DNA from: Saposhnikovia divaricata
Taxonomy: Eukaryota; Streptophyta; Magnoliopsida; Apiales; Apiaceae
Assembly: GCA_036435485.1 (NCBI GenBank)
Contig: CM071595.1
Location: 3,844,001-3,908,000, forward strand
Length of the DNA stretch: 64,000 nt
Direction: 5' to 3'
This document shows positions 13,888 to 24,418 of this stretch, one piece after another. The position numbers and the translations under genes are program-made. The notes below the pieces were generated by a model. It worked only from the letters and a program-made list of their open reading frames with translations, made no database searches and had not been told where the DNA came from. The stretch's first letter is position 1. Each line of letters begins with the position of its first letter.

Positions 13888-14557
13888 AGCATTCAACCAA
13901 ATTTTATTTGATGCAGTTCGGACTTAAATCGAAGCTGATATGATCGAAACTCGGTTTTCGGATAATCGTCAAAGGGGTTAGTACACGGGATATTGTTAAA
14001 AATCGAGTCAGACCACTTTGTGGATATTTTTACATATTTGGTTCCTATGGGTTATTAGAATTCAATGAAATTTTATTTGACGCAGTTCGGACCGGAATCA
14101 GAGCTGATATGATCGAAACTCGGCTTTCGGAAAATTCTGAAAGGGGTTAGTCCACGGGATATTGTTAAAAATCAAGCCGAACCATTTTGTGGATATTTTT
14201 ATATATTTTGTTCCTATGGGTTATTGGGATTCAACAAAATTTTATTTGACGCGTATAGGACCTAAATCGGAGTTGATATAATCGAAACTCAATTTTCGGA
14301 TATTCCCAAAGGGGTTAGTACACGGGATATTGTTAAAAATTGAGTTGGACCATTTTGTGGATATTTTTACATATTTTGTTCCCATGGGTTATTGGAATTC
14401 AACGAAATTTTATTTGACAAAATTCGGACCCGAATCGGAGCTGATATGATCGAAACTCGATTTTCGGATAATCTTAAAAAGGTGTTAGCATACGGGGTAT
14501 CGTTAAAAATCGAGTCGGGCCATTTTGTGAATATTTTTACATATTTTGTTCCTAAGG

Positions 14558-14683
14558 AACCCTAAACCCTAAATCGTAAATCTTAAACCCCTAAACCCTT
14601 ACCCCTAAACCCTAAACCCTAAACCTTATACCCTGAACCCTAAAACCTTAAATCCTGAAACCCTAAACCTTAAACCCTAAACC
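14558..14683 (-). repeat. Telomere-like block 11 (type B)
   Basis: B block of the fourth unit, with the standard CTTAAACCC right end. Confidence 0.9.
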
Positions 14684-16026
14684 AGCATTCAACCAAATTT
14701 TATTTGATGCAGTTCGGACTTGAATCGAAGCTGATATGATCGAAACTCGGTTTTTGGATAATCCTCAAAGGGGTTGTTACACGGGATATTGTTAAAAATT
14801 GAGTCGGACCACTTTGTGGATATTTTTACATATTTGGTTCCTATGGGTTATTAGAATTCAATGAAATTTTATTTGACGCAGTTCGGACCGGAATCAGAGC
14901 TGATATGATCGAAACTCGGCTTTCGGAAAATTCTTAAAGGGGTTAGTCCACGTGATATTGTTAAAAATCAAGCCAAAACATTTTGTGGATATTTTTATAT
15001 ATTTTGTTCCTATGGGTTATTAAAATTCAACAAAATTTTATTTGACGTAGTTCGAACCTGAATCGGACCTGATATGATTGAAAATCGGTTTTCGGATAAT
15101 CCTCAAAGGGGCTAGTACACGAAATATTGTTAAAAATCGGGTCGGACCATTTCATGGACAATTTTACATATTTTGTTCCTACGGGTTATTGGGATTCAAC
15201 AAAATTTTATTTGACGCGTTTCGGACCTGAATCGGAGCTGTTATAATCGAAACTCGGTTTTCGGAAAATTCTCAAAGGGGTTAGTACACGGGATATTGTT
15301 AAAAATCAAGTCGGACCATTTTGTGGATATTTTTACATATTTTGTTCCGATGGGTTATTGGAATTCAACGAAATTTTATTTGACACAGTTCGGACCGGAA
15401 TCGGAGCTGATTTGATCAAAACTCGGTTTTCAAAAAACTCTCAAAGGGGTTAGTACACGGGATATTGTTAAAAATCAAGTCGGACCAATTTTTGGATATT
15501 TTTATATATTTTGTTCCTATGGGTTATTAAAATTGAACAAAATTTTATTTGACGTAGTTCGAACCTGAATCGGACCTGATATGATTGAAAATCGGTTTTC
15601 GGATAATCCTCAAAGGGGTTAGTACACGAAATATTGTTAAAAATCGGGTCGGACCATTTCATGGACATTTTTACATATTTTGTTCCAATGGGTTATTGGG
15701 ATTCAACAAAATTTTATTTGACGCGTTTCGGACCTGAATCGGAGCTGATATAATGGAAACTCGATTTTCGGATATTCCCAAAGGGGTTAGTACACGGGAT
15801 ATTGTTAAAAATCGAGTCGGACCATTTTGTGGATATTTTTACATATTTTGTTCCTAAGGGTTATTAGAATTCAACAAAATTTTATTTGACGCAATTCGGA
15901 CCTGAATCGGAGTTGATATAATCGAAACTCGGTTTTTGGATAATCCTCAAAGGGGCTAGTACATAGGATTGTTAAAAATCGAGTCGGACAATTTTGTGGA
16001 TATTTTTACATATTTTGTTCCTAAGG

Positions 16027-16159
16027 AACCCTAAACCCTAAATCTTAAATCTTAAACCCCTAAACCCTTACCCCTAAACCCTAAACCCTAAACCTTAGAC
16101 CCTGAACCCTAAAACCTTAAATCCTAAAATCCTAAACCCTAAACCTTAAACCCTAAACC
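16027..16159 (-). repeat. Telomere-like block 12 (type A)
   Basis: A block of the fifth unit; shares the AAAATCC variant with block 10. Confidence 0.9.
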
Positions 16160-16829
16160 AGCATTCAACCAAATTTTATTTGATGCAGTTCGGACTTAAA
16201 TCGAAGCTGATATGATCGAAACTCGGTTTTCGGATAATCGTCAAAGGGGTTAGTACACGGGATATTGTTAAAAATCGAGTCAGACCACTTTGTGGATATT
16301 TTTACATATTTGGTTCCTATGGGTTATTAGAATTCAATGAAATTTTATTTGACGCAGTTCGGACCGGAATCAGAGCTGATATGATCGAAACTCGGCTTTC
16401 GGAAAATTCTGAAAGGGGTTAGTCCACGGGATATTGTTAAAAATCAAGCCGAACCATTTTGTGGATATTTTTATATATTTTGTTCCTATGGGTTATTGGG
16501 ATTCAACAAAATTTTATTTGACGCGTATAGGACCTAAATCGGAGTTGATATAATCGAAACTCAATTTTCGGATATTCCCAAAGGGGTTAGTACACGGGAT
16601 ATTGTTAAAAATTGAGTTGGACCATTTTGTGGATATTTTTACATATTTTGTTCCCATGGGTTATTGGAATTCAACGAAATTTTATTTGACAAAATTCGGA
16701 CCCGAATCGGAGCTGATATGATCGAAACTCGATTTTCGGATAATCTTAAAAAGGTGTTAGCATACGGGGTATCGTTAAAAATCGAGTCGGGCCATTTTGT
16801 GAATATTTTTACATATTTTGTTCCTAAGG

Positions 16830-16955
16830 AACCCTAAACCCTAAATCGTAAATCTTAAACCCCTAAACCCTTACCCCTAAACCCTAAACCCTAAACCTTA
16901 TACCCTGAACCCTAAAACCTTAAATCCTGAAACCCTAAACCTTAAACCCTAAACC
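16830..16955 (-). repeat. Telomere-like block 13 (type B)
   Basis: B block of the fifth unit; like block 11. Confidence 0.9.
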
Positions 16956-17272
16956 AGCATTCAACCAAATTTTATTTGATGCAGTTCGGACTTGAATCGA
17001 AGCTGATATGATCGAAACTCGGTTTTTGGATAATCCTCAAAGGGGTTGTTACACGGGATATTGTTAAAAATTGAGTCGGACCACTTTGTGGATATTTTTA
17101 CATATTTGGTTCCTATGGGTTATTAGAATTCAATGAAATTTTATTTGACGCAGTTCGGACCGGAATCAGAGCTGATATGATCGAAACTCGGCTTTCGGAA
17201 AATTCTTAAAGGGGTTAGTCCACGTGATATTGTTAAAAATCAAGCCAAAACATTTTGTGGATATTTTTATAT

Positions 17273-20200
17273 ATTTTGTTCCTATGGGTTATTAAAATTC
17301 AACAAAATTTTATTTGACGTAGTTCGAACCTGAATCGGACCTGATATGATTGAAAATCGGTTTTCGGATAATCCTCAAAGGGGCTAGTACACGAAATATT
17401 GTTAAAAATCGGGTCGGACCATTTCATGGACAATTTTACATATTTTGTTCCTACGGGTTATTGGGATTCAACAAAATTTTATTTGACGCGTTTCGGACCT
17501 GAATCGGAGCTGTTATAATCGAAACTCGGTTTTCGGAAAATTCTCAAAGGGGTTAGTACACGGGATATTGTTAAAAATCAAGTCGGACCATTTTGTGGAT
17601 ATTTTTACATATTTTGTTCCGATGGGTTATTGGAATTCAACGAAATTTTATTTGACACAGTTCGGACCGGAATCGGAGCTGATTTGATCAAAACTCGGTT
17701 TTCAAAAAACTCTCAAAGGGGTTAGTACACGGGATATTGTTAAAAATCAAGTCGGACCAATTTGTGGATATTTTTATATATTTTGTTCCTATGGGTTATT
17801 AAAATTGAACAAAATTTTATTTGACGTAGTTCGAACCTGAATCGGACCTGATATGATTGAAAATCGGTTTTCGGATAATCCTCAAAGGGGTTAGTACACG
17901 AAATATTGTTAAAAATCGGGTCGGACCATTTCATGGACATTTTTACATATTTTGTTCCAATGGGTTATTGGGATTCAACAAAATTTTATTTGACGCGTTT
18001 CGGACCTGAATCGGAGCTGATATAATGGAAACTCGATTTTCGGATATTCCCAAAGGGGTTAGTACACGGGATATTGTTAAAAATCGAGTCGGACCATTTT
18101 GTGGATATTTTTACATATTTTGTTCCTAAGGGTTATTAGAATTCAACAAAATTTTATTTGACGCAATTCGGACCTGAATCGGAGTTGATATAATCGAAAC
18201 TCGGTTTTTGGATAATCCTCAAAGGGGCTAGTACATAGGATTGTTAAAAATCGAGTCGGACAATTTTGTGGATATTTTTACATATTTTGTTCCTATGGGT
18301 TATTGGGATTCAACGAAATTTTATTTGACGAAATTCGGACCCGAATCGGAGCTGATATGATCGAAACTCGATTTTCAGATAATCTTAAAAAGGTGTTAGC
18401 ATACGGGGTATTGTTAAAAATCGAGTCGGGCCATTTTGTGGATATTTTTACATATTTTGTTCCTATAGGTTTTTGGGATTCAACAAAATTTTATTTGACG
18501 CGTTTCGGACCTGAATCGGAGCTGATATAATGGAAACTCGATTTTCGGATATTCCCAAAGGGGTTAGTATACGGGATATTGTTAAAAATCAAGTCGGACC
18601 ATTTTGTGGATATTTTTACATATTTTGTTCCTATGGGTTATTGGAATTCAACGAAATTTTATTTGACGCAATTCGGACCTGAATCAGAGTTGATATAATC
18701 GAAAATCGGTTTTTGGATAATCCTCAAAGGGGCTAGTACATGGGATATTGTCAAAAATCGAGTCGGACCATTTTGTCGATATTTTTACATATTTTGTTCC
18801 TATGGGTTACTGGGATTCAATGAAATTTTATTTGACGCAATTCGGAAATGAATCGGAGCTGATATGATCGAAACTCGGTTTTCGGAAAATTCTCAAAGGG
18901 GTTAGTACACGGGATATTGTTAAAAATCAAGTCGGACCATTTTGTGGATATTTTTACATATTTTGTTCCTGTGGGTTATTGGAATTCAACGAAATTTTAT
19001 TTGACACAGTTCGGACAGGAATCGGACCAGATATGATCAAAACTCTGCTTTCGGAAAACTCTCAAAGGGGTTAGTACACGGGATATTGTTAAAAATCAAG
19101 TCGGACCATTCTATGGATATTTTTATATATTTTGTTCCTATGGGTTATTAAAATTCAACAAAATTTTATTTGACGTAGTTCGAACCTGAATCGGACCTGA
19201 TATGATTGAAAATCGGTTTTCGGATAATCCTCAAAGGGGTTAGTACACGAAATATTGTTAAAAATCGGGTCGGACCATTTCATGGACAATTTTACATATT
19301 TTGTTCCTACGGGTTATTGGGATTCAATAAAATTTTATTTGACGCGTTTCGGACCTGAATCGGAGCTGTTATAATCGAAACTCGGTTTTCGGAAAATTCT
19401 CAAAGGGGTTAGTACACGGGATATTGTTAAAAATCAAGTCGGACCATTTTGTGGATATTTTTACATATTTTGTTCCTATGGGTTATTGGAATTCAAGGAA
19501 ATTTTATTTGACACAGTTCGGACCGGAATCGGAGCTGATTTGATCAAAACTCGGTTTTCAAAAAACTCTCAAAGGGGTTAGTACACGGGATATTGTTAAA
19601 AATCAAGTCGGACCAATTTGTGGATATTTTTATATATTTTGTTCCTATGGGTTATTAAAATTGAACAAAATTTTATTTGACGTAGTTCGAACCTGAATCG
19701 GACCTGATATGATTGAAAATCGGTTTTCGGATAATCCTCAAAGGGGTTAGTACACGAAATATTGTTAAAAATCGGGTCGGACCATTTCATGGACATTTTT
19801 ACATATTTTGTTCCAATGGGTTATTGGGATTCAACAAAATTTTATTTGACGCGTTTCGGACCTGAATCGGAGCTGATATAATGGAAACTCGATTTTCGGA
19901 TATTCCCAAAGGGGTTAGTACACGGGATATTGTTAAAAATCGAGTCGGACCATTTTGTGGATATTTTTACATATTTTGTTCCTAAGGGTTATTAGAATTC
20001 AACAAAATTTTATTTGACGCAATTCGGACCTGAATCGGAGTTGATATAATCGAAACTCGGTTTTTGGATAATCCTCAAAGGGGCTAGTACATAGGATTGT
20101 TAAAAATCGAGTCGGACAATTTTGTGGATATTTTTACATATTTTGTTCCTATGGGTTATTGGGATTCAACGAAATTTTATTTGACGAAATTCGGACCCGA

Positions 20201-20984
20201 ATCGGAGCTGATATGATCGAAACTCGATTTTCAGATAATCTTAAAAAGGTGTTAGCATACGGGGTATTGTTAAAAATCGAGTCGGGCCATTTTGTGGATA
20301 TTTTTACATATTTTGTTCCTATAGGTTTTTGGGATTCAACAAAATTTTATTTGACGCGTTTCGGACCTGAATCGGAGCTGATATAATGGAAACTCGATTT
20401 TCGGATATTCCCAAAGGGGTTAGTATACGGGATATTGTTAAAAATCAAGTCGGACCATTTTGTGGATATTTTTACATATTTTGTTCCTATGGGTTATTGG
20501 AATTCAACGAAATTTTATTTGACGCAATTCGGACCTGAATCAGAGCTGATATAATCGAAACTCGGTTTTTGGATAATCCTCAAAGGGGCTAGTACATGGG
20601 ATATTGTCAAAAATCGAGTCGGACCATTTTGTCAAAATTTTTACATATTTTGTTCCTATGGGTTATTGGGATTCAATGAAATTTTATTTGACGCAATTCG
20701 GAAATGAATCGGAGCTGATATGATCGAAACTCGGTTTTCGGAAAATTCTCAAAGGGGTTAGTATACGGGATATTGTTAAAAATCAAGTCGGACCATTTTG
20801 TGGATATTTTTACATATTTTGTTCCTGTGGGTTATTGGAATTCAACGAAATTTTTTTTGACACAGTTCGGACCGGAATCGGACCAGATATGATCAAAACT
20901 CTGCTTTCGGAAAACTCTCAAAGGGGTTAGTACACGGGATATTGTTAAAAATCAAGTCGGACCATTCTATGGATATTTTTATAT
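17273..20984. repeat. 1,856-bp tandem duplication (two copies, 11 monomers each)
   Basis: Copy 1 is about 17273-19128 and copy 2 about 19129-20984. Landmarks at 17740 and 18303 recur at 19596 and 20159, both offset by 1,856. The duplication overlaps the end of the fifth 2,272-bp unit, so it arose after or together with that array. It contains no telomere-like block. Confidence 0.88.
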
Positions 20985-21674
20985 ATTTTGTTCCTATGGG
21001 TTATTAAAATTCAACAAAATTTTATTTGACGTAGTTCGAACCTGAATCGGACCTGATATGGTTGAAAATCGATTTTCGGATAATCCTCAAAGGGGTTAGT
21101 ACACGAAATATTGTTAAAAATCGGGTCGGACTATTTCATGGACATTTTTACATATTTTGTTCCTATGGGTCATTGGGATTCAACAAAATTTTATTTGACG
21201 CGTTTCGGACCTGAATCGGAGCTGATATAATGGAAACTCGATTTTCGGATATTCCCAAAGGGGTTAGTACACGGGATATTGTTAAAAATCGAGTCGGACC
21301 ATTTTGTGGATATTTTTACATATTTTGTTCCTATGGGTTATTGGAATTCAATGAAATTTTATTTGGTGCCGGTCGGACCTGATCGGGACTGAAATGACCG
21401 AAACTCGGTTTTCGGATAATCCTCAAAGGGGTTAGTACACTGGATATTGTTAAAAATCGAGTTGAACCATTGTATGGATATTTTTACATATTTTGTTCTT
21501 ATGGGTTACTGGAATTCAACGAAATTTTATTTGACGAAATTCGGACCCGAATCGGAGCTGATATGATCGAAACTCGATTTTCGGATAATCTTAAAAAGGT
21601 GTTAGCATACGGGGTATTGTTAAAAATCAAGTCGGGCCATTTTGTGAATATTTTTACATATTTTGTTCCTAAGG

Positions 21675-21814
21675 AACCCTAAACCCTAAACCCTAAATCT
21701 TAAATCTTAAACCCCTAAACCCTTACCCCTAAACCCTAAACCCTAAACCTTAGACCCTGAACCCTAAAACCTTAATTCCTAAAACCCTAAACCCTAAACC
21801 TTAAACCCTAAACC
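21675..21814 (-). repeat. Telomere-like block 14 (type A, long)
   Basis: Three CCCTAAA units at the left, as in block 4, with a private CCTTAATTCC. Confidence 0.9.
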
Positions 21815-22653
21815 AGCATTCAACCAAATTTTATTTGATGCAGTTCGGACTTAAATCGAAGCTGATATGATCGAAACTCGGTTTTCGGATAATCGTCAAA
21901 GGGGTTAGTACACGGGATATTGTTAAAAATCGAGTCGGACCATTTTGTGGATATTTTTACATATTTTGTTCCTATGGGTTATTGGAATTCAACGAAATTT
22001 TATTTGACGCAGCTCGGACCGGAATCGGAGCTGATATGATCGAAACTCAGTTTTCGGAAAATTCTCAAAGGGGTTAGTACATGGGATATTGTTAAAAATC
22101 AAGTCGAACCATTTTGTGGATATTTTTATATATTTTGTTCCTATGGGTTATTAAAATTTAACAAAATTTTATTTGACACAGTTCGGACCGGAATTGGACC
22201 TGATATGATCAAAACTCGGTTTTCGGAAAACTCTCAAAGGGGTTAGTACAAGGGATATTGTTAAAAATCGGGTCGGACCATTCTGTGGATATTTTTATAT
22301 ATTTTGTTCCTATGGGTTATTGGGATTCAACAAAATTTTATTTGACGCGTTTCGGATCTGAATCGGAGCTGATATAATGGAAACTCGATTTTCGGATATT
22401 CCCAAAGGGGTTAGTACACGGGATATTGTTAAAAATTGAGTCGGACCATTTTGTGGATATTTTTACATATTTTCTTCCTATGGGTTATTGGAATTCAACG
22501 AAATTTTATTTGACGAAATTCGGACCCGAATCGGAGCTGATATGATCGAAACTCGATTTTCGGATAATCTTAAAAAGGTGTTAGCATACGGGGTATTGTT
22601 AAAAATCGAGTCGGGCAACTTTGTGAATATTTTTACATATTTTGTTCCTAAGG

Positions 22654-22786
22654 AACCCTAAACCCTAAACCCTAAATCTTAAATCTTAAACCCCTAAACC
22701 CTTACCCCTAAACCCTAAACCTTAGACCCTGAACCCTAAAACCTTAAATCCTAAAACCCTAAACCCTAAACCTTAAACCCTAAACC
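22654..22786 (-). repeat. Telomere-like block 15 (type A)
   Basis: Second A in a row; has one CCCTAAA fewer before CCTTAGACC than block 14. Confidence 0.9.
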
Positions 22787-23733
22787 AGCATTCAACCAAA
22801 TTTTATTTGATGCAGTTCGGACTTGAATCGAAGCTGATATGATCGAAACTGGGTTTTCGGATAATCGTCAAAGGGGTTAGTACACGGGATATTGTTAAAA
22901 ATCGAGTCAGACCACTTTGTGGATATTTTTACATATTTGGTTCCTATGGGTTATTAGAATTCAATGAAATTTTATTTGACGAAGTTCGGACCGGAATCAT
23001 AGATGATATGATCGAAACTCGGCTTTCGGAAAATTCTGAAAGGGGTTAGTCCACGGGATATTGTTAAAAATCAAGCCGAACCATTTTGTGGATATTTTTA
23101 TATATTTTGTTCCTATGGGTTATTAAAATTTAACAAAATTTTATTTGACGTAGTTCGAACCTGAATCGGACCTGATATGATTGAAAATCGGTTTTCGGAT
23201 AATCCTCAAAGGGGTTAGTACACGAAATATTGTTAAAAATCGGGTCGGACCATTTCATGGATATTTTTACATATTTTGTTCCTACGGGTTATTGGGATTC
23301 AACAAAATTTTATTTGACGCGTTTAGGACCTAAATCGGAGTTGATATAATCGAAACTCAATTTTCGGATATTCCCAAAGGGGTTAGTACACGGGATATTG
23401 TTAAAAATTGAGTTGGACCATTTTGTGGATATTTTTACATATTTTATTCCTATGGGTTATTGGAAATCAACGAAATTTTATTTGACGCTGTTCGGACCGG
23501 AATCGGAGCTGATATGATCGAAACTCGATTTTCGGATAATCTTAAAAAGGTGTTAGCATACGGGGTATTGTTAAAAATCGAGTCGGGCCACTTTGTGAAT
23601 ATTTTTACATATTTTGTTCCCATGGGTTATTGGAATTCAACGAAATTTTATTTGACGAAATTCGGACCCGAATCGGAGCTGATATGATCGAAACTCGATT
23701 TTCGGATAATCCTAAAAAGGTGTTAGCATACGG

Positions 23734-23865
23734 GGTATCGTTAAAAATCCAGTCGGGCCATTTTGTGAATATTTTTACATATTTTGTTCCTAAGGAATCC
23801 TAAACCCTAAATCGTAAATCTTAAACCCCTAAACCCTTACCCCTAAACCCTAAACCCTAAACCTT
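23734..23865. repeat. 132-bp direct repeat flanking the Tat insertion, left copy
   Basis: Runs from GGTATCGTTAAAAATCCAG to CCTAAACCTT and matches 30741-30872 with one difference (T to C in the telomere-like part). Far too long for an ordinary 4-6-bp target-site duplication. Confidence 0.88.
23796..23865 (-). repeat. Telomere-like block 16 (type B, cut by the Tat insertion)
   Basis: Starts ATCCTAAACCC, a B subtype shared with blocks 17, 19 and 21. It stops after CCTAAACCTT, where other B blocks continue with ATACCCTGAACC; the Tat LTR begins there. Confidence 0.9.
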
Positions 23866-24385
23866 TGATATGGGCTAAAAATAAGCCCTAAAGACACATT
23901 TAATATGGCATTAATTAGACCCAGCATGGTCCAAACGTGGGGCCCATTAATGAGGTCAGAATCCCCAATTATAATATTAATTTCGTAATTAATATTAGGG
24001 GTAATAAACTGCTCAGCAATAAGTGTCAGATAAGGACATTATCTCTACAAGACTTAGCCTCCAAGGCATCCAATTCGATATGGCAACAGACTCCTACAAG
24101 GAAGGAGTCTAGAACTTTCCTCAAGGAGATGACTTATCTATTAAGTCTCCAACTCCTACCTTAATTCTAAGGATTCTCAGCCTATATAAAGGGTCAGACC
24201 CCTCACCTCAGAACTACGTTTTTTGGCTTGATCTTTGATATTCATCAAAGTACGTAGGCATCTTGTGAAGGCAGAGTCAGCCACGAGCACAAGAGCAGCC
24301 ATTAAAGCACGAAGCTCACACACCTTTGCATTAAATACATTAACCCTAGCCGCAATACTAGTAGCCTAGTTTTTATTCCACAACA
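23866..24385 (+). repeat. 5' LTR of the Tat-like element
   Basis: Begins TGATATGGGC directly after interrupted telomere-like DNA and ends ATTCCACAACA two bases before the primer-binding site, giving 520 bp with TG..CA ends. It has a TATA box about 200 bp before its right end. I saw no second copy in the window, so LTR age cannot be estimated. The open frame at 23937-24164 is noncoding LTR sequence. Confidence 0.85.
24183..24190 (+). promoter_or_regulatory. TATA box in the Tat 5' LTR
   Basis: TATATAAA, in the usual place in an LTR. It predicts a transcript start near 24215, about 200 bp before the gag ATG. Confidence 0.65.
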
Positions 24386-24387
24386 TT

Positions 24388-24405
24388 TGGCGCCGTCTGT
24401 GGGAA
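24388..24405 (+). other. Primer-binding site of the Tat-like element
   Basis: TGGCGCCGTCTGTGGGAA lies two bases after the LTR end, the position where a tRNA 3' end primes minus-strand DNA synthesis. The TGGCGCC start is common in plant Ty3/Gypsy elements. I do not assign the tRNA species. Confidence 0.8.
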
Positions 24406-24418
24406 GACAACATCAACC

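Larger units (their letters stand above)
6930..18296. repeat. Five-copy 2,272-bp higher-order repeat array
   Basis: Copies start at the GG before the type-A telomere-like block: 6930, 9209, 11481, 13753 and 16025. Three start-to-start distances are exactly 2,272 bp. The first is 2,279 because its A block holds one additional 7-bp CCCTAAA. Each copy contains an A block, a B block about 803 bp further on, and about 12 monomers. Copies differ by only a handful of substitutions (for example TACAAATTTGG at 9489 where others have TACATATTTGG, and TTTCCTGG near 10606). The next expected A block, near 18297, is replaced by an ordinary monomer, which ends the array. Confidence 0.94.
20985..23733. repeat. 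Satellite with two successive type-A telomere-like blocks
   Basis: Monomers of mixed type leading to the Tat insertion. This is the one place where two A blocks (21675 and 22654) follow each other with no B block between. Private variants here (GAAGTTCGGACCGGAATC, CGTTTAGGACCTAAATCGG) recur in the array right of 30741, which ties both flanks of the Tat insertion to the same satellite subfamily. Confidence 0.75.
1..23865. repeat. Satellite array, left segment (~169-bp monomer)
   Basis: Tandem satellite DNA. The landmark GTTCCTATGGGTTATTGG recurs with a spacing of 168-170 bp (for example near 582, 752, 921, 1090 and 1259). Each monomer carries, in order, an AAATTTTATTTGACG tract, a TTCGGACC..GAATCGGAGC segment, GATCGAAACTCG, CAAAGGGGTTAGTACACGGG and ATTGTTAAAAATC. 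Monomers diverge from one another but repeat in blocks, so higher-order structure is present. The length is close to a nucleosome repeat, as in many plant satellites. Short open frames across monomers are not genes. Satellite identity is certain; a subtelomeric location is inferred from the telomere-like blocks inside it. Confidence 0.96.

Noticed and set aside
876..20386. Repeated 66-75-residue open frames in the satellite (for example 876-1076 on -, 18303-18530 on +)
   Set aside because: They recur at repeat-unit spacing on either strand, match no family, and the 169-bp monomer shifts frame at each turn. They are chance frames in satellite DNA.
23866..24385. A second copy of the Tat LTR near 30.1-30.7 kb
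   Set aside because: Looked for the TGATATGGGC start, the TATA region and the CCACAACA end; none is present before satellite resumes at 30741.
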